From Bacteroidaceae bacterium (GTDB taxonomy: Bacteria; Bacteroidota; Bacteroidia; Bacteroidales; Bacteroidaceae), in assembly GCA_017618515.1 (NCBI GenBank), contig JAFZUB010000035.1, positions 1-25,339 of the forward strand: a stretch of DNA of 25,339 nt, written 5' to 3'. A model generated the notes under the pieces. It was not told where the DNA came from and did no database searches. It was given only the letters and a program-made list of their open reading frames with translations. The translations under genes were made by a program, and so were the position numbers. Numbering within the stretch: the stretch's first letter is position 1; every line of letters starts with the position of its first letter. This document shows, piece after piece, positions 1-6,675 of this stretch.

Positions 1-1
1 C

Positions 2-154
2 GCGGCATCCGCGGTATCGCGCAGCCGCGCCGAAAAAGTGCTGATCCCGGTTGCGAAGTGCCAGACGCACGTCGCGGGAACGAAGAACCTTTCGCTCTCC
101 GACCTTATCGACGAGGCGGCGAAAAAAATTGCGGAGATAGCATCAGCCACTTGA
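2..154 (+). CDS. DUF3842 family protein, C-terminal fragment (cut by window edge)
   Basis: An open frame runs from the window edge to a TGA at 152-154 and encodes about 50 residues. Its core reads KVLIPVAKCQTHVAGTKNL, followed by an amphipathic helix rich in Glu, Ala and Lys. I recognise this as the C-terminus of DUF3842, a small Clostridial family of unknown function whose members end in a KILIPLNRCG-like strand, a GVKD-like turn and a helix. The start codon lies outside the window. The TGA overlaps the -35 hexamer of the next gene's promoter. The GC-rich sequence and the family both point to a Firmicutes source, unlike everything after base ~900. The family assignment is from memory of the pattern and the function is unknown. 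Confidence 0.6.
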   Translation, partial: AASAVSRSRAEKVLIPVAKCQTHVAGTKNLSLSDLIDEAAKKIAEIASAT

Positions 155-179
155 CAAAAAGCGCGATCTTCGGTATAAT
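151..179 (+). promoter_or_regulatory. Consensus sigma-70/sigma-A promoter
   Basis: TTGACA at 151-156 and TATAAT at 174-179 are separated by exactly 17 bp, a perfect match to the housekeeping promoter of Firmicutes and Proteobacteria. Transcription would begin near 186 and run through a ~65-nt leader and a terminator hairpin into the ECF S-component gene. Bacteroidales primary sigma factors use a different signal (TTTG / TAnnTTTG), so this promoter marks the left segment as coming from another phylum. Confidence 0.85.
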
Positions 180-251
180 GAAAAAAGCGGAGCCGAAGCC
201 CGCGCCATGCGCCAAGCGCTGTAAACAATTCAGAACACAAGTGATGTCATG

Positions 252-290
252 AAGGCGTCGTATTTCCATGAGGGAATCGCGCCTTTTTTG
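252..290 (+). terminator. Intrinsic terminator / attenuator in the ECF leader
   Basis: AAGGCG (252-257) pairs with CGCCTT (280-285), CG (259-260) with CG (278-279), and ATTTCC (62-67 of this block) with GGGAAT (272-277) around an ATGA loop. A run of T follows at 284-289, with more T to 296. The hairpin sits after the promoter at 151-179 and only about 20 nt before the ATG at 307, the arrangement of an attenuator or riboswitch expression platform. I could not match the 65-nt leader in front of it to a known aptamer. Confidence 0.6.
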
Positions 291-297
291 TTTTTTC

Positions 298-303
298 GGA
301 GGT
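298..303 (+). promoter_or_regulatory. Shine-Dalgarno sequence for the ECF S-component gene
   Basis: GGAGGT lies four bases before the ATG at 307 (counting from GGAGG). It supports that start over the upstream in-frame ATG at 268, which falls inside the terminator loop. Strong Shine-Dalgarno sequences are scarce in Bacteroidales, so this also fits a Firmicutes origin for the left segment. Confidence 0.7.
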
Positions 304-306
304 AAC

Positions 307-507
307 ATGAACAAGAACAGACTTATGAAACTTATCCTCGCCACGCTCTTTCTCGCGGCGGCTTATCTGCTCCCGTTCCTGACGGGTCAGATCCAGACTA
401 TCGGACAGCAGCTCTGCCCGATGCACCTGCCGGTGCTCCTTTGCGGTTTCGTGTGCGGCCCCTTCTGGGGACTTGCCGTCGGCGCCGTCGCGCCGATCCT
501 GATTATT
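307..507 (+). pseudogene. ECF transporter S component, truncated after ~67 residues
   Basis: The protein starts MNKNRLMKLILATLFLAAAY, a membrane-spanning segment, followed by LLPFLTGQIQTIGQQLCPMH and a second hydrophobic stretch, VLLCGFVCGPFWGLAVGAVA. This is the N-terminal pattern of the PF12822-type S components, which bind a vitamin and dock with the shared EcfT/EcfA module. Intact relatives have roughly 170-200 residues and continue after the VAPIL position with an RS-(x)-LFGMP-like segment. Here the frame switches near base 507 to unrelated, AT-richer sequence and stops at 624, so the remaining helices are missing. Neither EcfT nor EcfA is present. The vitamin cannot be told from this fragment. 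The break is either an insertion or a contig join. Confidence 0.6.
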
Positions 508-545
508 ATTACCCTTATCTCTGACTCAACTGCACACAGAGCTTA
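500..545. other. Composition break / probable junction between two unrelated genomes
   Basis: Up to about base 507 the DNA is GC-rich and encodes Clostridia-like proteins. From there it is AT-richer, codes for nothing recognisable, and leads into a Bacteroidales operon. Conservation of the ECF S component ends abruptly here. I see no transposase, integrase, tRNA or target-site duplication that would explain it. An assembly chimera is the simplest reading, helped by the repeat array at ~605-745. Transfer followed by truncation is the alternative. Confidence 0.55.
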
Positions 546-604
546 TGCTTTCAACAACAAGAGTCGCGACCCCCTTTTGAGCATAATATTCGCTCTAATT
601 TTTA

Positions 605-745
605 AAAAGTCCACTCTGCGATAAAATAACCCCACTCTGCAGTAGACAAAACCCCACTCTTAGAAAAATTAAGTCCACTCTTATTTCCACGAGAGTGCGT
701 TTAGATTTCACGAGAGTGGCTTTAGTTTGCGCGAGAGTGGGGTTA
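605..745. repeat. Array of seven ~21-bp repeats in inverted arrangement (4 + 3)
   Basis: CCACTCT cores lie at 611, 632, 654 and 675 (spacing 21-22 bp). The reverse-complement AGAGTG(G/C) cores lie at 692, 713 and 734 (spacing exactly 21 bp). Read in one orientation the unit is close to gAGAGTGGggTTAnTTTn. The two sub-arrays face each other across about 10 bp. Phased short repeats at both ends are typical of IS21-family elements, whose termini carry multiple transposase-binding repeats, but no istA or istB frame is present. This could be a deleted IS21 remnant, a tandem-end junction, or an array of binding sites. The IS21 link is inference. Confidence 0.6.
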
Positions 746-778
746 GTTTAGCTGCCGAGGCTCAAATGTTTTTCTGTC

Positions 779-866
779 ACCCCGTCGGGGTTCGAATTCT
801 TTTCTTACCACAAGAAGGGGTTACACTTCGTTTCACCCTCTCTGTGGTCTGCCGTGCCTTCGGCAC
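779..866. repeat. Cluster of stem-loops in the intergenic region (REP-like)
   Basis: Three dyads follow one another. ACCCCG-T-CGGGGT spans 779-791. A long imperfect stem has ACCACA (807-812) against TGTGGT (843-848), with inner GGGGT (817-821) against ACCCT (835-839). GTGCC-TTC-GGCAC spans 854-866. With the terminator at 878-907 they fill nearly all of this stretch. No credible frame is present. The look is that of an interspersed palindromic (REP-like) intergenic element of Bacteroidales, but only one copy is in view. Confidence 0.45.
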
Positions 867-870
867 TATA

Positions 871-907
871 GAAAATTTCGGCCCCACACTTTTGGGTGTA
901 GGGCCGA
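871..907 (-). terminator. Intrinsic terminator of the FAS1/SusCD operon
   Basis: TCGGCCC (878-884) pairs with GGGCCGA (901-907), and after one C/A mismatch ACAC pairs with GTGT around a TTTTGG loop. Read on the minus strand the hairpin is followed by AAATTTTC, a short U-tract. It begins 28 nt beyond the stop codon of the last SusD gene (936-938), the expected place for the end of the six-gene transcript. Confidence 0.65.
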
Positions 908-935
908 GATTGTTTATGATTCGTACTTCAAGGGT

Positions 936-3206
936 CTATTCAGGCAACTTGATGTACCAGTTGGTCTTGTCAAGCATCTTGGTCTGGAGGGCAGCATCCA
1001 CTTCGGCAGCGGGATCGGTGACGCTCTTGTTGCGACGTCCGATCTTCCATGCGAGCCAGTCGGTGCCCTTGTCGCCAGCCTGGTTTTTGTGCTCAGCTAC
1101 GCGGATGAGGTCGGTGAAGCGATGGCCTTCGAAGGCTCCTTCGAGTGCGCACTCATCAATGATGAGGTTCTCCACTGCATTGATGATGGTCTGCTCGTCG
1201 TCAACGTAGAGAGTGTCGCCGCTGTAGAGAGTCTCGGCGTATGCCAGCTGATCCTCATAGGAGAGGCTATTTTCGCGGGCATAGTCCTCAGCTACCTTGG
1301 CAGCGACTTGGCGAACGAATGTGTAGGTAGTGTCGCAGATACCTGCCACATCACCGCAACCACGAGCGTGAACACCGCGGTTGGTGACATAGTTCTCAGT
1401 CAAATTAGAGGCGCTCCACTTACCTTCTGACCAGAAGTCGAGGAAGGGATACTTCTCCATTGCCTGGCGCTCCTCCATTGACATATACATGCCGCCGGTC
1501 ATTGAGCGAGGATTGAGCATATACTCTACATCAAACCACGAATCCTGAACATCGGCAGGGATGTCTTCGAGAGTGGTGCCTTCGTAGTCATCGGTGGGAG
1601 GTGTAACCCAGATGGTGTCGCCCACATACTTATCACCGTAAACGACGATTGCAGAGTCGAGAGTGTAGTCAACCTTAGCGCTGAGTCCGTCGTTGACAAG
1701 CTTACCAACGATAACACCCGGAATGGTGTCAACGCGGAGGAGGGTGTCGGCCTCAGTGTCCATTACGTTCTCCAACTTGGCTACTTCCTTCACGATGTCG
1801 GTAGAACCAAGAGTAGGCATGTTCTCCACATAGAGACCATCCTTGAGGATACCGAAAGCGAGCTCGGGGAATCCGAGACGATTGACAGCCTCAGCATAGC
1901 GCAACAGCACAAGGCTGGTGCGATAGAACGGAATCTGATAGTTCTTGCCGAAGGAGCCGAAGCGCAACTCCTGATACGGAGCGACGTTTCCAGAATACGT
2001 AGCATACTTAGAGATGATATTGCTCTTGTCACCATTGCGGAAGGTTACCTGAGGTGCCCAAGCATAGAGGCGACCATCGCCACCGATAAACTCCTCGCGC
2101 TTGAAAACATCGCCGTCAACCTCAAACTTGTTGTAAGTCTGTGCCTCGTTGAGGGAGATATACTGCTTGGAGGGGAATACCTGCTGGCTCTGCTCGTGAG
2201 CAGAGAGGAAGCCCTTCTCCATCTTGAAGCCGGTGACCTGCTGCAGCACGTCGAGCACGCGACCTTCGGCAGAGGTGCGGGCGCTGGAGGCTGCGGAAAT
2301 CAGCTGACCACCAACACCAGAATTGCGAAGAGCGCGCGTCAAAGAGCCAGAGTTTACAACCTTGGTCTCGACACCGTCGAAACTAAAGTTCGTATTTCCA
2401 GCCTGCTGATCAGCGTTGTACTGAGAGATATTATAAGTAAGGTTGTACCTAAAGAAGTCGTAATAGTACGTTGCAGCATTCTCATAGTCATTCTTCATGA
2501 GGTATGCGTCAGCCATCACGAGCTGCACAGGGAAGAAGTTAGCCTTTGAGGAGTAGCTACCCTCACCATTGACGAATGAGCCATAGTCGGGCATCCCCTC
2601 AGTGTGCTGCAGGTTGTAAGCCTCTTCAAGGCCAGCCTCGATAAGCATATCGATAAGATTATTGGCATTAACCCTGGGGGCACTCTTCTGGAGGTTAGCA
2701 GCCTCGTCGGTACTCATGACAGGAGTGGTGACGAAGGGCACCTCGCCATAGAGGCGCACGAGCTGGATGTAAGCCCATGCACGCATGGCCTGCACTTGCG
2801 CCCACTCGCGCTCCATTATCTTGATACCATTCTGAGTGACTGTGGTGTCAACATTGGCGAGATAGAAGTTGCAGGAGTTGACTACATGGTAGAAGTCAGC
2901 CACGTTGAGCAGCTGAGAAGAGCCATTCTCCATCTCACCAAAGTTGATGATATTACCAATAGAGTCGGTGGTATAGGTGCCGTCGGTGACGAGGTCGCCG
3001 CGACATTCTCCGAGCAGCACTGTGCGCTCAGCTATGTTCTGAATAGAACGCAGCACACCCAGAGCTGAGTACACGGAGTCACCTCCATACTCTTTCTCTG
3101 TAGCATAGCGGTCGAGATCCGGTGTAAGCATGTCCTCGCACGATGTGGACAGAAGCATTGCCGACAGTACGAGAGTCAAGAACGAAAGGATTGATTTATT
3201 TTTCAT
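936..3206 (-). CDS. SusD/RagB-family outer-membrane lipoprotein, unusually long (756 aa)
   Basis: This is a surface nutrient-binding lipoprotein expected to cap the SusC barrel encoded 13 bp upstream. The signal peptide ends at a lipobox, LLSTSC, with Cys23, followed by acidic residues (EDML) as in surface-exported Bacteroidetes lipoproteins. The TPR-type helix common to SusD lies at 132-158 (EREWAQVQAMRAWAYIQLV), then LYGEVPF. The C-terminal signature lies at about 684-702 (DECALEGAFEGHRFTDLIR). Usual family length is 480-620 residues. The excess is an insertion of roughly 180-200 residues between the YAEAVNRLG helix (~437-445) and that signature; it is Asp/Thr/Tyr-rich and contains two closely spaced cysteines near 618 and 625. 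It is the last gene of the operon. The family is secure; the ligand is unknown. Confidence 0.93.
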   Translation of the reverse strand: MKNKSILSFLTLVLSAMLLSTSCEDMLTPDLDRYATEKEYGGDSVYSALGVLRSIQNIAERTVLLGECRGDLVTDGTYTTDSIGNIINFGEMENGSSQLLNVADFYHVVNSCNFYLANVDTTVTQNGIKIMEREWAQVQAMRAWAYIQLVRLYGEVPFVTTPVMSTDEAANLQKSAPRVNANNLIDMLIEAGLEEAYNLQHTEGMPDYGSFVNGEGSYSSKANFFPVQLVMADAYLMKNDYENAATYYYDFFRYNLTYNISQYNADQQAGNTNFSFDGVETKVVNSGSLTRALRNSGVGGQLISAASSARTSAEGRVLDVLQQVTGFKMEKGFLSAHEQSQQVFPSKQYISLNEAQTYNKFEVDGDVFKREEFIGGDGRLYAWAPQVTFRNGDKSNIISKYATYSGNVAPYQELRFGSFGKNYQIPFYRTSLVLLRYAEAVNRLGFPELAFGILKDGLYVENMPTLGSTDIVKEVAKLENVMDTEADTLLRVDTIPGVIVGKLVNDGLSAKVDYTLDSAIVVYGDKYVGDTIWVTPPTDDYEGTTLEDIPADVQDSWFDVEYMLNPRSMTGGMYMSMEERQAMEKYPFLDFWSEGKWSASNLTENYVTNRGVHARGCGDVAGICDTTYTFVRQVAAKVAEDYARENSLSYEDQLAYAETLYSGDTLYVDDEQTIINAVENLIIDECALEGAFEGHRFTDLIRVAEHKNQAGDKGTDWLAWKIGRRNKSVTDPAAEVDAALQTKMLDKTNWYIKLPE

Positions 3207-3219
3207 CGTTGTATAGTTT

Positions 3220-6200
3220 TTACAAGTTAATAGTTACACCGAAGTTAAAGCTGCGCGACGTAGGCAGCATGCCAGCGTCGATGCCCTGATAGAGGGTGCC
3301 ATTTCCAACAGAGAACTCGGGATCGGAACCTGTGTACTTAGAGATAACAAACAGGTTGTTAGCCTCGGCCCATACAGCCAGACCCTGCAACCACGAGAGG
3401 GAGAGAGGCAGGTCGTAGGTGAGGCGCACATTCTTGAGTTTGAGGAAGGAGCCGTTCTCAATCCAGCGATCGGAGAAGCGCTCGTTGTTAACCCACTCTG
3501 AAGAGGATGTGAGCACTGCGCGCGGGACGTCGGTGGCTTGCTTGTCGTAGGTCCAGCGGTTGGCCATAGCCGTGGTCTGGTTCCAGAGGTTGTTGCCTGC
3601 CTCAAGCTGTGAGCGCTGATAGTTGAATACATCGTTGCCTACAGAGTACTTGAACAGCACGTCGAGAGTGAAGTGCTTATAGTTGAGGGAGGTGAAGATA
3701 TTGCCGTAGATATCGGGATTGGGATCACCGATCTTAACCATATCAGCCTCAGAAATCCAACCGTCGCCGTTCTGGTCGATGAAGTGAACATCACCAGCCT
3801 TGAAGTCGCGATAGGGATCACCTGCAAATCCGGTGGGATAGCGCAGGTGGCCAAACTTGCCAGCATTGGCAGCCTCGTCCTCAGAGGTGAAGATACCGTC
3901 GGTCTTGTAACCGTAGAACACACCAGCGGAGCTACCTACAGCGGTAAGCACATTGTTGGTGCCATAGATGGAAGAGGTGTAGCCGTCGATGGTCTTATAA
4001 GCGCCAGCCTTTGCACCGTCAGCATCCAGGTTGTAGGTAGTGATGGTGGAAGCGGGGAGCTTGGTGATCTCGTTGCAATAGTGACCAATGGAGAATCCGG
4101 CCTGCCACTTGAAGTTCTTGGTGTTGAGCAGGATACCGTTGGCATTGATGGTGAAGCCCTTGTTGGTCATAGCGCCAGCGTTGGCCCACATGGAAGGCAG
4201 ACCTGCGAGGTAGTCGAGGTTGACCTTAGCTAAGAGGTTGGAAGTCTTGCTCCAGAAGAAGTTGAATCCCAGGTTGAGACGGTTAGCGAAGAGGCTAGTC
4301 TCCAGACCGAGGTTGAAGCGGCGTGTGGTCTCCCACTGGATGGTGGAGTTCTCAATATTAGCCAGGTTGAGCGAGGTAGCACGACCGAGATACTTGATGT
4401 TAGCGAAGTAAGTACGCGAAGCATAGTAGTCGATATTGTCGTTACCAGACTCTTCATAGCCTGCAGAGAGCTTGAGGTAGTTCACTGCCGGAACATTGAA
4501 CCACGGCTCAGAAGAAATGAGCCATGCAGCCTGCAATGAGGGGAAGATACCCCACTTCACGCCGAAGAGCTTGATGCCCTCTTTGGTGTTTTTGCCAAAG
4601 CGGGATGAAGACTCAGCGGTGAGAGTACCATTGACATAATACTTGTTTTTGTAGTTGTAAGCTGCATCTACATAGTAGGCAAGGTTGATCCACTTGTCGT
4701 TGGCACCGCCGTAGGTGTGATACTGCAGTGAGGACGACATGTTAGGCATCTTGTCGTTGGTGTTGTTGTAAGCAGAGATGTAGCTGTTGGAGAAGTTGTA
4801 GGACGCAAGGCGGAATCCACCGACGGCCTTGATCGTGTGAGCAGCAAACTTCTTGTCGAAAGAGAGGTAGAGGTTGTTGAACACTGTTGACTCGTCGCCG
4901 TAGAGAGTGCGTACTACGCTGGAGATGGTACCGATGCCCTCAGCATACTTCTGAGGTGTACCGTCGTAAGGCATGTAGTACATCTCGGAGGTGCGGTTAA
5001 CGATGTAGCTGAAGCGGTCAGCCAGCTGCAGATAAGAGTTGATCTGATAGCGGGGATTGAAGTTAAGTGCAAACTGCGACTGCTCCTGGAAGTTCTTGTT
5101 GTCGCCATCGCCATTGCTCAGAATCCAATAGGGGTTGGCAGTAGCATCGGTGCCATAGTTGATACCGAAGCGGAAGGGATTGTTGACATCATTGAATGTC
5201 TTGCCCGAATAAACATCGAGGTTGGGGCCAATCTTATTGGACTTGGTAGCGTCATCCCAATAGAGGAAGTAGTCGGTCTTGCTAATCATAGGAGCATCGA
5301 TGAGACCGAGCACATTGGGCGATGAGATGTTGAATCTGCTATAATCGGGAGCCCATCCGTTGTCGCGCAGATTGTAGGTTACGCGGCTGTAGGAGATGTC
5401 GCACGAAGCATCGATTCTGCTACTGAAGATAATGTCGGTGTTGAATCGCACGTTAAGACGGCTGAAGTCGTTCTTCTTGGCAGTGGCATTGGAGCCGGTG
5501 TAGCCAAGCGAGAGGCCGTAGAGAGCGATGTCATCACCACCCTGCACATTAACACGATAGTTCTGGGTGAAAGCATTGCGATAGAGGCCATGCTGCCAGT
5601 CGGTGTTGTTGTGATACATATCATAGTATGTATAGGAAGGATCTTCGTTCATGAATGGCTGCGAAGCAATGTTCTGCAGCGAGCTGAGAACCGACGAACC
5701 ATCGCTGGGCTCGAAGGTGCCCAGGATGTCGGAGATATAGTTGCGATACTGCGGACCGTCGAGCACGTCGATGGTGTTGGGGCGAGTCTCAAAGCCGCCG
5801 TAGAGGCGAACATTGATGCGGGTAGCACGCTCCTTGGCACGCTTGGTGGTGATTTCAATCACACCATTGGCACCCTTGGCACCATAGATGGCAGTACCGG
5901 TGTTGAGCACGCGAACCTTATCTATATCTTCGGGGTCGATAGTGCTGAGCACATTGTTGAAGAATCCCTGGTGAGAGGTGCCACGGTCGTACTGGGCATC
6001 CCAAATCACACCGTCCACCACGATGAGGGGCTGGGCGCTGGTGTTGAGAGAGGTGATACCGTTGATGAGCATGTAGGCACCCTGGCCAGGCATGCCGCCA
6101 CGCATGGTGGTGAGCACACTGGCGTTGAGGGCATTCTCAATGTCATTCTCTACAGAGACGGCCGAGGTGTTGGACCACGAAGCCTCTGCCTTTGTGAATA

Positions 6201-6648
6201 CCTGATTGGCATCCTTGTAGAAGGACTTGAATACCGAGCTATAAATCAAAGTGGTCTGCTCGGTGTCGCGCACAGGAATCTGGAGAGGATTGTACTCAGG
6301 TGTAGAGATATAGAGAGTTGTTACGAACACCGGGATAGAAAGAGTGTAGGTACCGTCCTCTTCTGTCATGGCAGAATAACGGGGGTCGTTGAGAGACTGC
6401 ACGCGCACACCGGCGAGCGGCTTGCGGGTGGCAGCATCAATGATGGTACCCTTCACCTCACGCATCTCATACGTGGGAGTCTTTGCGATAACCGGGCGCT
6501 TGATCATCACTTCTTCCTCCTGCTCCTCAACCTCCTCCTCAGTGTAGTCATCCTGAGCATAGAGAGGTGTGGTGCCAGCAAGGAAGAACAGGCTCAAGGC
6601 TAAGCCAAAAACCTTACCGAATAGATTGTTGCAAAATATCTTTTTCAT
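3220..6648 (-). CDS. SusC/RagA-family TonB-linked outer-membrane protein (1142 aa)
   Basis: This is a TonB-dependent outer-membrane transporter and partner of the downstream SusD. In order: signal peptide 1-31 ending LYA; a very acidic stretch at 33-47 (DDYTEEEVEEQEEEV); a CarboxypepD_reg-like domain at about 64-130 (VKGTIIDAATRKPLAGV); the TonB plug at about 165-275 with PLIVVDGVI and YGAKGANGVIEITTKR; then a long beta-barrel ending in an aromatic/hydrophobic C-terminus (FNFGVTINL). Length is normal for SusC. I do not see the usual EVVVxGYGTQ segment between the carboxypeptidase-like domain and the plug, so the TonB-contact region looks divergent, perhaps replaced by the acidic leader. The gene lies 27 bp after the FAS1 lipoprotein and 13 bp before SusD. 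Confidence 0.95.
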   Translation of the reverse strand: MKKIFCNNLFGKVFGLALSLFFLAGTTPLYAQDDYTEEEVEEQEEEVMIKRPVIAKTPTYEMREVKGTIIDAATRKPLAGVRVQSLNDPRYSAMTEEDGTYTLSIPVFVTTLYISTPEYNPLQIPVRDTEQTTLIYSSVFKSFYKDANQVFTKAEASWSNTSAVSVENDIENALNASVLTTMRGGMPGQGAYMLINGITSLNTSAQPLIVVDGVIWDAQYDRGTSHQGFFNNVLSTIDPEDIDKVRVLNTGTAIYGAKGANGVIEITTKRAKERATRINVRLYGGFETRPNTIDVLDGPQYRNYISDILGTFEPSDGSSVLSSLQNIASQPFMNEDPSYTYYDMYHNNTDWQHGLYRNAFTQNYRVNVQGGDDIALYGLSLGYTGSNATAKKNDFSRLNVRFNTDIIFSSRIDASCDISYSRVTYNLRDNGWAPDYSRFNISSPNVLGLIDAPMISKTDYFLYWDDATKSNKIGPNLDVYSGKTFNDVNNPFRFGINYGTDATANPYWILSNGDGDNKNFQEQSQFALNFNPRYQINSYLQLADRFSYIVNRTSEMYYMPYDGTPQKYAEGIGTISSVVRTLYGDESTVFNNLYLSFDKKFAAHTIKAVGGFRLASYNFSNSYISAYNNTNDKMPNMSSSLQYHTYGGANDKWINLAYYVDAAYNYKNKYYVNGTLTAESSSRFGKNTKEGIKLFGVKWGIFPSLQAAWLISSEPWFNVPAVNYLKLSAGYEESGNDNIDYYASRTYFANIKYLGRATSLNLANIENSTIQWETTRRFNLGLETSLFANRLNLGFNFFWSKTSNLLAKVNLDYLAGLPSMWANAGAMTNKGFTINANGILLNTKNFKWQAGFSIGHYCNEITKLPASTITTYNLDADGAKAGAYKTIDGYTSSIYGTNNVLTAVGSSAGVFYGYKTDGIFTSEDEAANAGKFGHLRYPTGFAGDPYRDFKAGDVHFIDQNGDGWISEADMVKIGDPNPDIYGNIFTSLNYKHFTLDVLFKYSVGNDVFNYQRSQLEAGNNLWNQTTAMANRWTYDKQATDVPRAVLTSSSEWVNNERFSDRWIENGSFLKLKNVRLTYDLPLSLSWLQGLAVWAEANNLFVISKYTGSDPEFSVGNGTLYQGIDAGMLPTSRSFNFGVTINL

Positions 6649-6675
6649 TGTTTCCTATTTTTTAAGTTTGTTGGC

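Noticed and set aside
573..600. GAGC...GCTC dyad as an element end
   Set aside because: Only four pairs on each arm with a mismatched interior.
605..745. Short CRISPR array
   Set aside because: Repeats are only ~17-21 bp with almost no spacer and they switch orientation midway; no cas gene is present.
727..1209. Plus-strand frame of 160 residues across the intergenic region and susD end
   Set aside because: It runs through the stem-loop cluster and then antisense to a secure SusD gene; the translation looks like random frame reading with no domain.
5590..6603. Plus-strand frame of 337 residues
   Set aside because: Fully antisense to the plug and N-terminus of a clear SusC gene; its composition (His, Gly, Val, Glu-rich) is what the reverse complement of such genes gives.
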